A program made the translations under genes and the position numbers. The notes beneath the pieces were generated by a model. That model saw only the letters and a program-made list of their open reading frames with translations. It searched no databases and was not told where the DNA came from. From the NCBI GenBank assembly GCA_043381765.1, contig JBHJMP010000053.1, positions 1 to 25,542 on the forward strand: a stretch of 25,542 nucleotides of DNA. Reading direction: 5' to 3'. Within the stretch, counting starts at the first letter, position 1; the number at the start of each line of letters is the position of its first letter. Positions 11,201 through 23,519 of this stretch are shown in pieces. This DNA comes from Collodictyon triciliatum. Lineage: Eukaryota; CRuMs.

Positions 11201-12018
11201 AGCGCGTAAGAAATCTGAATATGTTTGTGTAATTGTAACGACATACCCCTCGTGCATTTAAGTTACGCCCTGAAGCCTCGATTATCTGACGAATTCATGA
11301 ATAAAATTCGAGTATTGCCCCTCTGACAGTAAATACTAAAGGAAACTCATGTCTAATCCACTCCATTTCAACCAGAGGTCATCAAAAAGCATGAAGGATG
11401 ACCTTCGCAGCATGGTGCACAAGAAAAAGAGAGATTCTGATGACCTTTCCGAACAAGAAAGCGAGGATGAGGAACGCGAAACTAGTGACGTTGTATGATA
11501 TTTTTTTTAGCGCATTCCTCTTTTCTTTTTTCTTCAGAAAACATAAAAGTGTATGTGCACCGACCCCTCCCGTCATTTACAAACATGTCCATATTAAAAC
11601 AATGCAGAACCCTGGTGATGAAACCGTGAAGTCTCCCAGGATGAATGGTACCATTTCCAGTTTTTATGTGAAAGCTTGTGAATTTATTCTTATGGAAATA
11701 AATATACAAAAAGAAAGAGGAGGTGTGCTCTTGGCCTCTTTATATAGTAAACGCTACTTTGTGTATTTTTCAACTCATATTCCGCTGAATATCTCTACAC
11801 ATCGTACAGACGAAGATGTGCCTCACGAAGAAGACGATAACGAAGCCGAGATTGTGGTATGAGCATGCTTAAATGTGACATGGTTTTCAGAGACCTTGAG
11901 TCAGTACAATATATTTATTTCTTTTAAAAAAAACTCTGACCGACACATAACCCAGCCTCGTAGAAAGAAAATAAAGACTATGGTTTCCAGCGACGGCGAG
12001 AAGGACGAGGAAATCTAG
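3350..12018 (+). CDS. CTR9: CTR9, TPR scaffold subunit of the Paf1 elongation complex
   Basis: The product scaffolds the nuclear Paf1 complex, which rides RNA polymerase II and promotes H2B ubiquitination and H3K4/K36 methylation. Thirty-eight exons in consistent phase give 1,140 aa; yeast and human CTR9 are about 1,080-1,170. Residues about 40-830 are serial TPR units. CTR9 landmarks include LNQLANHLFY, PKFGEGQ, NNAGTMHF, RNLYAANGIG and MCYLGRAYF. Residues 839-930 form a charged coiled coil, and 930-1,140 are an acidic and Lys-rich tail typical of the family. Exons: 3350-3502, 3599-3659, 3754-3791, 4029-4185, 4328-4428, 4604-4647, 4781-4860, 5008-5057, 5152-5257, 5328-5422, 5630-5725, 5831-5933, 6111-6184, 6359-6433, 6578-6656, 6870-6962, 7116-7184, 7243-7373, 7580-7652, 7769-7855, 7946-8007, 8274-8390, 8515-8567, 8676-8757, 8856-8945, 9135-9251, 9415-9465, 9579-9670, 9791-9875, 10060-10260, 10323-10394, 10572-10880, 10966-10993, 11174-11205, 11376-11492, 11608-11647, 11810-11856, 11956-12018. 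The start is the first in-frame ATG after the CTT array; the stop is TAG. Exon 19/20 uses a weak GTCGGT donor, chosen because it restores the conserved 'TDC-LRKG' reading. Confidence 0.95.
8149..8243 (+). repeat. 95-base poly-T tract inside a CTR9 intron
   Basis: An unbroken run of 95 T lies in CTR9 intron 21 (8008-8273). Only 30 bases separate its end from the 3' splice site (ATATAG at 8268-8273). It is therefore a hugely expanded polypyrimidine tract on the sense strand. Its true length may differ, because homopolymers this long are hard to sequence. Confidence 0.95.
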
Positions 12019-12662
12019 AGCCGAACTGGCAAGGTCGTTAATTCAAACTGGGCCTGACAAGAATCGACCAATCTTCCCGATATTAAAAAAAAACACAAGA
12101 GGGAAGGAAACCCCAGCCACTGATTTCATTCTTAGATGTTCTCGTGTTATTATTGTTGTTAATCAAAACAGAGGAACACAGCGAGCCACACGAAAACGCC
12201 CCACAAAACATGGGAAGAAAAAAAAAAGGGAAGGCGGCCACCGCGCTGTTCCCTCTCAAATGATTTATTTCCACATATGAGATGTCGATGACGACATTTT
12301 CGTAAACCATGTGACGCAATATAATTCACTGAACAAATCCCTAAAGTGGAATGAAGCAACGCGTTGGACGCGATGGAATTTTGCAGACTTTCCAACAAGC
12401 CGAGGAAGGAACAAAGCAGCTTTCTGCCCCGCTTCCCGCAGAATCCCAGCCACATATAAAGAGGGCGGGATATAAGGGCGGAGCGGTGGCAGACGTCAGA
12501 TGGGTGGGGCGGATCAGCGTCCGGTGTGTCGAAGCGGGCGTGTGATGAAAGAAACGCGGCAGGCAGGCGCACAGGAAGGAAAGGACAAGAAGAGGGTGCG
12601 AGAAGGAGCGCCACTAAACAGCACACCCATACAATCGCAGGAAACACACGGAAGCAGAGCAA
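12019..12662 (+). promoter_or_regulatory. CTR9 3' flank and GC-rich promoter of the sulfurylase/kinase gene
   Basis: The first 330 bases after the CTR9 stop are ordinary flank. Composition then shifts to GC-rich. TATAAA lies at 12455-12460 and a second TATA-like element at 12471, with an ACGTCA half-CRE near 12490. The inferred leader carries several short upstream ATGs before the start codon at 12663. The TATA-to-ATG distance of about 200 bases is compatible with a moderately long 5' UTR. Confidence 0.45.
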
Positions 12663-16267
<3,605 letters not shown>

Positions 16268-16683
16268 GGCGGCGAAACACCCCCTTCAATGACCTGAGTC
16301 CACAGGCAAACTCAACCCTATCATATTCTCCTTCCCTCTACTTTCCCCCAGAAGACGAACCGAGATTGAAGCAAAGCAAAACGAAACAAAACATGATAAG
16401 AAAGCGGCGCCTCTTCTGCTCCAACCCGTGTGCTGTTTTGTTCATTTTGCTTCAAACCTCCTCTGCATTGCCCCACACTCGTCATAAACTCGATAGACAA
16501 AGCCCCAGACATGTCCCCGCTACCGCAATCGCTTCAGCAGCTATGCTTCTCATGTATGTTTTTTCACGATTCCACCGCTCGACTTGTCGGGTTCCGCCTC
16601 CTTTGTGCCTCGCTTTGCCTCCCACGCCACACGCGCTTGGCAATTATCTCACACACGGCGGGTTCGTTGCAGAGACACATTAA

Positions 16684-17670
16684 TCAGCTGTTTATTGGTG
16701 TTGATGCGGCCGCCTCACTTTCCAGCGAGGATTTTCCGGTGTCTGTGCTCAGAAGGCGAAGTGCTTTTGCCCAAGTCGCGCGCAGGCAGGGGATGACGAT
16801 GCTGCAAACACTTTTATTCCACTCTTTGTTGTACTGTGCGATATGCTCCCGATTATACTCGAGCCACCTGGACAACCTCTCCGTTTCTGGCGTCAGGTGT
16901 TGAAAATCGAGTTTAGCATCACGCTCCAATATGACTGCAAGAAATCCTCAAAGCTGGGGTTGGATAGGCAATCATGCATATGCATCGCTCAAATGTAAGA
17001 TATGTATACCATCCATATCCTTGTGCTCCTCATTGAAGCGGTGGAATCGTTCATTGTTCAGCTTCCAAAACTGGTGCTGCTCGATTATCATCCTTTTGAT
17101 TAATTGCCAAAATAAAACAAATAATCAAGTGTGGTGTATCAGAATCAGTTGCAATTATTCACAATATCTCCAACAATTTTAGGAGGAGCATCACGAAGGG
17201 AATATTGTTATGATAAGGACAAGAAAATCACTTTTCGCTCATCAGTCGGAATCCTTTTTCCTCTGGCGTCTCATGAAAAGGGACTTCGTATTGAATCAGA
17301 CGGACGTTTGACTCCGGGTGGGGCTCATAGACAAATAAGGGACGTGGTCCTGGTTTGCTGCAGATTTTTCGGTACTCCTCCTCGAAGTCATAGTGTGTCT
17401 TCTTTTCCTGCTCCAGAGATGAGGACGACGAGGCGATTGTCTGGCACACAAGCACGACCGTAAGATCGCGCACAAGTCAGAGCGCAAGCAAAAGGTGCGG
17501 CAACTTGAATGATTCAAGTTGAACATACATCTCGTTTTCAATATCGAATCGTGATTTAATTTCGGATAATGACAAACCCTTTGGCCACCGGAGCCAAACG
17601 GCATAGAGCCGTGTCGGTTCTTGCTTGGTTGCCGAGCGTAGCACACGTATTGCGCCCCACGCTTCAGCAT
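16684..17670 (-). CDS. COA8: COA8/APOPT1-family cytochrome oxidase assembly factor
   Basis: COA8 (DUF2315) proteins are mitochondrial matrix-side factors needed for cytochrome c oxidase assembly or stability. Four minus-strand exons in consistent phase give 211 aa: 17670-17578, 17440-17232, 17092-17010, 16934-16684. Human COA8 is about 200 aa. The basic N terminus (MLKRGAQYVCYARQPSKNRH) fits a mitochondrial presequence. Family blocks follow: GPRPLFVYEPHPESNVRLIQ, ETPEEKGFRLMSEK, HQFWKLNNERFHRFNEEH, LTPETERLSRWLEYN and YNKEWNKSVCSIVIPCLRATW. These match the human order of PVHFYIPENESPLE, a QFWANQNLTF helix and YYNRDWYKRNF. Exons 2-4 are firm. Exon 1 is inferred from phase and composition; an overlapping open frame through 17477-17692 (SDAEAWGAIRVL...) is the alternative 5' exon but does not join in phase by its best donor. 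The gene converges on the sulfurylase/kinase gene, leaving 416 bases between stops. Confidence 0.85.
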
Positions 17671-18204
17671 CCGACTTTAAAAAACAAACCAAGAAAAAGA
17701 ACGTGCTTTTTTTATTAGTATTATTGATTGATTTGCAGCATACTTTGGCCTGCTCTCAGAGGTGGCCGCGATCGCGTGCCGATCTCTCCACAGAAACTTC
17801 CGTCCTCTGAGCACTTTTCATGGCCAGGCAAGCGGCGTGTTGATTTCCTGCTCCGGTTTGATTAATCGCTGCGTTTCGAGGAGACAGAATATGTCGCTCA
17901 CAGGGGACAAAATATTACAGAACAGTAAATAGATGACCATCTATCTATTATCCATTTATGGAATATATTTCTACTAAATTTAGTATATATTGAAATATCC
18001 ATCTGTTCTTTACTATAAATATATTAGTAAAGTTTGTTTGAATTTGATCATAAGTTATGTGATGTTGTTCGACCCAGAGATGTCCAAATTCCAAATACAC
18101 CCAAAATTCCAGATAAAATTCCAAATTTGGAAAGTAAATCAAGCGATTGGAAAGAGGGATTCTGAGAATGACGAGACCACCTATCAAGAGATTGGAGCTG
18201 CGTA
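17671..18204. other. Gene-poor upstream flank of COA8
   Basis: This stretch should contain the COA8 promoter. An AT-rich region at about 17935-18150 includes loosely repeated ATTCCAAAT-like motifs (18085-18140). I see no convincing coding exon, RNA gene or clear promoter motif. Confidence 0.4.
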
Positions 18205-18537
18205 ATGCCTGCTGACCGAACACAAACCGCGAAGGCCGACGCAGCCGGCGCTGAGAGCGAAAAGGCCACTTTACCACATCCCTCTTCAACACAGGTTATG
18301 CACCGAGACACACCGAAGACCAAGACACCACTGCCACCAACCCGTGAGTGCAACAACCTACGATTAAGACGGAGCGAGCTCTTTGATGAGCAAGGTAGGG
18401 GCGAAATGATAGTCTTTTGGGCTCGGAGCATGAGCACGCAACGCGCAATGAGCACAACTCCGTGGCATGGACGACTCCAACGCTCCTGGCCTGCTATCAC
18501 TGTGAGATCCCAAAACATGCAATATTGCAACCCATAG
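18205..18537 (+). CDS. Hypothetical ORF (110 aa)
   Basis: An open 110-codon frame from ATG to TAG. It begins with an Ala/Glu/Lys-rich, charged segment (MPADRTQTAKADAAGAESEK), then a Pro/Thr-rich stretch, then an Arg-rich half with ARSMSTQRAMSTT. It is GC-richer than the flanks, which favours coding. No domain is recognisable. A longer antisense frame (18048-18545) overlaps it. The first 30 codons look more protein-like than the rest, so only the 5' part may be an exon (a splice site could lie at 18294, ACACAG/GTTATG). Confidence 0.25.
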   Translation: MPADRTQTAKADAAGAESEKATLPHPSSTQVMHRDTPKTKTPLPPTRECNNLRLRRSELFDEQGRGEMIVFWARSMSTQRAMSTTPWHGRLQRSWPAITVRSQNMQYCNP

Positions 18538-18839
18538 AACAACACAACAAATCTCTTTTATTTGTTCTTTGGTAATAAGAATTATGTGTGAAGTGAATAA
18601 AGTGAGTCAAACATTCCTAAATGAAATGGGTTAAAACAATTACGTAAAAAAAAAAAAAGTGAATAAGTCTTATATGATATGAAATGACTGAGGTATTTTA
18701 TTGACGGCTTTTATGATAATAAATGATGTTTTATGAGGTTTGAATATAGAATGGCATATTGATATAAATAAAAACTACTTAGTTCGATTTGACGGAGTAA
18801 GAAGATAAGCAAAAGGGTCATTCCATCAGTCTAGCCAGC

Positions 18840-19076
18840 ATGAGCGACGATCAAGTTTCCAAATATTTGGGTAAAAACAAGTTTAGCGGCTGCAAAATGA
18901 GGGGCAAGATGAAGCAAAAAAATAGCGAGGGAGAGTAAAAGCGGTCTGCAAAAGTCAAGAGGCAAAATGAGACGCCTGAAGAAAAGGAAGGCAGACCAGC
19001 AAAGATGCGGGTTTACGATAGACAAAGACGGAAAAGGGAGATACTCCAGCAAAGAGATGGAAGGCTCAATGCTTAA
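18840..19076 (+). pseudogene. Small charged ORF interrupted by one in-frame TAA
   Basis: From ATG 18840 the frame reads 32 codons (MSDDQVSKYLGKNKFSGCKM...), meets TAA at 18936-18938, and continues in the same frame for 45 codons (...EEKEGRPAKMRVYDRQRRKR...) to TAA at 19074-19076. Both halves are hydrophilic, Lys/Arg/Gln-rich and similar in style, which suggests one former 78-residue protein or an exon with a short intron over the stop. A GTAAAA donor at 18871 and several TAG acceptors are available. I do not recognise the family. Confidence 0.3.
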
Positions 19077-19220
19077 GTGACTCGGTCACGAGAATCAAAC
19101 AGAACAACAAACAACTGAAGAAAGGGGTCAAATGCCTCGAGCTCTAGCCATCGACTCACGGGTAACAAGATAATTATGAATACAGCACTCAGTATCAGTT
19201 GCTCCGATTCATTCATCCGT

Positions 19221-19445
19221 TTCTTTTTTTCCGTTTCGTTTCTTTTTCTTTTTTCTTTTTCTTTTTCTTTTCTTTTTTCTTTTTTCTTTTTCTTTTTTCT
19301 TTTTCTTTTTTCTTTTTTCTTTTTTCTTTTTTCTTTTTTCTTTTTTCTTTTTTCTTTTTCTTTTTCTTTTTCTTTTTCTTTTTCTTTTTCTTTTTCTTTT
19401 TCTTTTTCTTTTTTGGTTTTCTTTTTTCTTTTTCTCCTTTCTCTT
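19221..19445 (+). repeat. (CTTTTT)n / (CTTTTTT)n pyrimidine satellite
   Basis: About 225 bases of C-plus-T sequence mixing CTTTTT and CTTTTTT units, with a regular CTTTTT block at 19350-19410 and one GG interruption near 19415. The Phe/Ser/Leu or antisense Lys/Arg ORFs here are repeat artefacts. No gene is assigned around it. Confidence 0.95.
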
Positions 19446-20129
19446 CGGTCTCATTCAGCCTGTAAATAAATAAACTTCATTACAGAGGTTGTGACGAACT
19501 TGGTTTTATCCTCTCAAGGCACAACACTTTTTATACAACGAAAGTGTTCTCATATATAGCGTTTTATGGCACAGACAACCATGGAATTAAATCTGGGTTG
19601 AAGAAAGCAGGAGCTTTGATGAATCTAAGAAGGAACCTGAATAATACAACAGTATGATTAGTATATATAATAAGGTTAAAAAAAATACTTAATGATATCA
19701 TTCCATTCCTATAATTAATCTATATTTTATTTTCTATCTATGTAATGTTATCATTAAAATTCAAAAAATACAAAAAAGTCCTTACTTTGGCCCAGACAGA
19801 GCCCACCCTATAAACCTGCCACCAAACATGCATTTCAAAAAAGCATACTATCCACACTTGCGGTGGTAATCATGTTGTTTGGGGCCGATATGTTGACTTT
19901 CAGTCGCAATGGCTATACGGCCGTCCTTTCGAACTCGTCGAATCAGCTTTCAGCGTTTTGTCTTAAACCACTTACAAAAAACATTGTATGTTTGTTTGCC
20001 GCAATGCGCACAATTTGAAAGTCTCGGTAGAATCTTAATTTTACATAATTTATTTATTTATTGAATTGACTAATTCGCTAAAGTTTTATTAAAATTGAAA
20101 CCTCGGTAGTTTTCTAAAGAAAAAAGTAA
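19446..20129. other. AT-rich interval upstream of the Fanzor relic, one unassigned open segment
   Basis: Mostly AT-rich. A GC-richer island at about 19840-19975 is open in two plus frames: one includes the segment VVWGRYVDFQSQWLYGRPFE, the other starts MLFGADMLTFSRNGY at 19873. Either could be an exon of an unidentified gene. No terminal inverted repeat pairing with the far side of the Fanzor relic was found by eye. Confidence 0.3.
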
Positions 20130-22024
20130 AACAGAGACTTTCAGATTAAGAAAAGAAAATGTCTTGGGTCTGAGAATCTAAAGTCTGTAAAACCGCTATC
20201 GAAATGTGAAAACATCCCTAAAGTCGATTGTATAGAATCCGGATGACTATGACAAAATCAACGATACGGTTCAATTGTGCCATAATTTGATTACCGACAC
20301 TTATCTGTTTGCAAGATGTTACATATTGAAATCACAACAAGACCCAACAATCGATGATTTTTTTTTGTAAGCTTTAAAGACAGTCGGAATAGTTTCACAA
20401 GAGAGGCTCGCAAGTTTAAAAAATCCAGATATGAGAGATGACATGATGACTTTTTATCTCAATGTTTTTCGATTCCTTTTGTCCCGAGAAGAACGCTCTC
20501 CGTTGGTTGGACTGTCTCATGTGTTACCGTACTTGGCGAAGCAAATGTTTACAACTTATCATTATAACATTAAGGAACATTATGTAAAGAGGTTACTGCG
20601 CTTTATAAATCAAACAGTTCCTAAAGATGAGAATATTACGGAAGATATTAAAAAGGCAGAGTCACGAATGTTAAAAAAAAAAAACCATCTTCAAGAAACT
20701 CGAAATACCGGAACAATGCATAGAATGGGCTAAAACGCATTTGCATCATATCATTCCCAGCGGTATTGTAAAAGGTATCGAATATGACGTCAAAGTCAAT
20801 CCAAACAAGTACGCACCATGTCTGATTTACATGAATCCCATTTTTGAGGATATTGGAACCAAACTGTTTCAACCAATCTCTACAAGAACTACCAATATAC
20901 CATGTCATATTACTCTAGATGCTGCATGTTTGATAGATATGTTAGTATCAATAGGAAAAACATTATTAATGAATATATATATATCAGGATGCAAAGAGGC
21001 ACTGTGGAATGACATCTTTGAAATGAAGAAGAGGGTCTTTCATCAAAGAGATTACAATATTAAATACACAATACAAACAGGCGGCTTGGTGGTGTCATTA
21101 TTGTTTGAAAAGAAACGTATTTAAAATTCAAAATTCAAATAAATCAAAAAACTAGGAATCAATATATAGATGAGCTTTCCGAGGAGCGGTTATTTTTAAT
21201 AGCGAAAAAATAAATAAATAAATAAATAAATAAATAAAATAGTTGGAGTGGACGCAGGCAAGTTTAATATGGCTTACATGGCAGATGAGAGAGGCAAGAA
21301 ATTACGTTACACGGCACACCAAACAAGACATGATAGCAAATCTCTTAAAAATGACAAAATTCTCTTGCGCGAGAAAAAGAAAAGTACAATGCTTCAGGGA
21401 TATACATGACAACAGATTTACAAAGTGCTGTTTCTTTTAGTGCCAGGACTTTTGAAGAGAATCAGCGGTTTGAGACATCAAGAACATCTTTAATCGATTT
21501 AGAGACAGAACCGAGCAAATATAATTCATGCACGGTCGATAATGAAAAATTTCGGGAATATGTATCTATGAAATCAAGATACCAGATAGAACTATCCAGA
21601 TTTTATGAACAATCAACTTTTCGAAAGATGAGATGGAGACAGTATGATAATACAAAACGAAGTGAACAGTTGTTTATGGACCGAATCGAAAAGACATTTG
21701 GCGAGGATGTTGTACTGGCGTATGGATGCTGGAGCAGAAAGCCTCTGATGAAACATTTTATGCCAAGAATCAGAAGAGGATAACGAAAAATACTATCCAA
21801 ACGTCTTGAAACAGTTAATGTAGACGAATTTAGAACCTCCAAGATGTGTTGCAACTGCGAATAAGAACTGGAATATATGAAACCGAAAGGAAATACAAAA
21901 AAAAATGTATAGATGTCTCATATGTAAATAATACAATCGCTCAGAAACCAAACAAAGTGTATTCTTGACAAGGGACTTTAACAGGGCTAAAAATATACTC
22001 AAGAAAATTATTTTAATCCTTTAA
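20130..22024 (+). pseudogene. Fanzor-type RNA-guided nuclease relic (TnpB-like, frameshifted)
   Basis: Fanzor proteins are eukaryotic TnpB relatives: RuvC-fold nucleases guided by an element-encoded omega-RNA. Recognisable in order are: basic start KKRKCLG; INDTVQ...TDTYLFARCYILK; KLFQPISTRTTNIPCHITLD; YNIKYTIQTGGLVVSLLF; RuvC-I strand VGVDAGKFNMAYM (Asp codon 21251-21253) with LRYTAHQTR; STFRKMRWRQYDN; FGEDVVLAYGCWSR; VDEFRTSKMCCNCE (Glu codon 21826-21828); second zinc-ribbon pair RCLICK; and RuvC-III RDFNRAKNI (Asp codon 21974-21976). The reading shifts frame six times: near 20241, at A12 (20673-20684), near 21100-21121, across the AAAT repeat (21205-21240), near 21400 and at A9 (21897-21905). 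In-frame stops: TAA at 20368, 21781, 21862 and 21929, and TGA at 21407. Terminal TAA is 22022-22024. There is no clear start codon. Length of about 600 residues and the long N-terminal part suggest Fanzor1 rather than Fanzor2. Almost certainly inactive as read. Confidence 0.85.
21207..21239 (+). repeat. (AAAT)8 microsatellite inside the Fanzor relic
   Basis: Eight AAAT units sit directly between the segment ending LFLIAKK and the RuvC-I strand beginning IVGVDAGK. In intact homologues these parts are nearly adjacent. The array introduces stops and changes frame, so expansion here contributed to gene loss. Confidence 0.9.
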
Positions 22025-22053
22025 AAAAAGTATACATCTTCCTCTAAAAACAG

Positions 22054-22557
22054 GCTGTCGGATCTCTCCTGGAAACCTTCACCACTACACGATCTTTTGT
22101 GAAAAAAGTGGCGAGACCTGGGATACAGCGGACGAAGTTTATCAATCAAAAGAATGGTTTACTCCTTCTAGTTATGGGATGGTAATAAAAAAAAATCCTT
22201 CATTAAATACACGGATAGGGTGAATGAATCGGTTGTTTTCGAATTAAATGTCGCTAATTCATAATTTATTTTGCTCTTTGTGCCTCTGCAAAGCTAAAAG
22301 GTTGCCTGTATTTTATTTTTAATTTTTAATAGGATATATAAAGTCACAGATATTGTCAAGTTAGATTTTTGTAGCCTATAAAGGCGCTTTGTAGGAAAAG
22401 CATTCTATGGCGAGTCGAACTAATTATACGACCTTCGTTCTTGGTCATCTCTTGCGATGAAAGAACCATCCAAAAACAGCAGCTCTCCAGCTTTCGTCTC
22501 GCCCCATTTATCAAACACGCACAAGACACATGCTACAGGCCAGGCCGTAGAATTTAA
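22054..22557 (+). CDS. Tentative two-exon coding stretch, partial, unknown
   Basis: Exon A (22054-22181) follows an AACAG acceptor, takes two bases of a split codon, and encodes 42 residues such as SPGNLHHYTIFCEKSGETW and ADEVYQSKEWFTPSSYGM, ending at a GTAATA donor. Exon B (22375-22557) follows TTTTTGTAG in matching phase 0, reading SFLVISCDERTIQKQQLSS and FIKHAQDTCYRPG to a TAA. Both are GC-richer than the flanks. Upstream exons would have to lie beyond or inside the Fanzor relic. Exon B also has an antisense open frame (FDKWGETKAGELLFLDG...) and a third plus frame starting MKEPSKNSSSPAF at 22457, so strand and frame there are not settled. The family is not recognised. Confidence 0.3.
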
Positions 22558-23519
22558 TTCCAATCACCAATAACTTACCCGTTACCCGGCCCCCGAATAG
22601 CGTCCATGCAAGTCAAAGCTAGCAAACCAAAGCCGAAGCCTCCGCCATTTTAACAAACTGAAAGGAAGGATAAAAAAAAAAATTATCCTTATGTTCCATC
22701 TCACTTCCTCACTGAATCATAGCATTTTATACGGGATGTGTGAAAAAATATACATTTTTACTGACAGACCGTACCGCTTCATCAATATGACACCCCGCCT
22801 AGTTGAAGGGATGAGAGCGTGAAGGTTCGCACACAAGGAAGGCGAAGTAGCATCACAAGAAAAAAGAAGACGCTACAGCAATCCAAGGGATGTGCCTTTA
22901 ATATTTTTACTGTCCATCGCGCAATGTCCAAACAATTCTGCAATTCCGTTTAGTTCTGAGTGATCCTGACTGCGATCCCAGTAACCCGCGACGTGAGGAT
23001 CTGTGCTTTGAATGGGAAGGTGATCTTGAAGGCACGCTGCAATAGCGGATGGATGTTAAGCTCGAGAATATTGGGCTACTGAAGAACGAAAACGCGGCGA
23101 GCAAAAAGCGCATACGAGGTATTCCTGCCCTCTCGTTGGAATCTGCGTTTGGATGCGGTTATCAAAGGGACTTCTGCCAAGCCAACAAAAGACACCGGCC
23201 CCTCGGGCTGTGTGATGGATCTGCCTCCCCTAAGAAAGAAGGACTATCTGATTGGCCGCGCCCACCGCGCAAAAAATAACAGAAGAGCCAATGTGGCTCA
23301 ATACTTTTATTTGCACTTTGTCTGTCTGCATCCTGATCCTTACCAAAGGGGTTCGTGGTTCTTAGGACACTCCCGAACCTTGTCATTACGCGTTCCATTA
23401 TTTTTTTTCCTTTAGCCTCCCCTTTTTTCTTTTTTCTTTTCGTTTTTTCCCTCTTTCGTTAGACCATCTCTCCTTCACAACTTGGCTTCTTTATAGAACG
23501 AATTACACCTTGGTAAAGA
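22558..23519. other. Unresolved interval with coding-like segments on both strands
   Basis: At 22951-23028 the minus strand reads RAFKITFPFKAQILTSRVTG and ends ...RITQN, TAA, directly after a TTGCAG acceptor, which resembles a terminal exon. The plus strand over the same bases reads DPDCDPSNPRREDLCFEWEG, then TAG, then RMDVKLENIGLLKNEN in the same frame. Further on, 23160-23275 is open on both strands. Minus-strand ATGs with good context lie at 22648 and 22607. A C/T-rich block sits at 23399-23460. I cannot choose a model, but the interval is probably not empty. Confidence 0.3.

Noticed and set aside
12159-12662. Minus-strand 167-codon ORF with a hydrophobic start
   Set aside because: It overlaps the GC-rich promoter and leader of the sulfurylase/kinase gene, has no recognisable domain, and GC-rich DNA readily gives long antisense frames.
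18048-18545. Minus-strand 165-codon ORF
   Set aside because: It crosses from an AT-rich repeat-like region into GC-richer sequence with no domain. The overlapping plus-strand ORF looks slightly more protein-like, and neither is certain.
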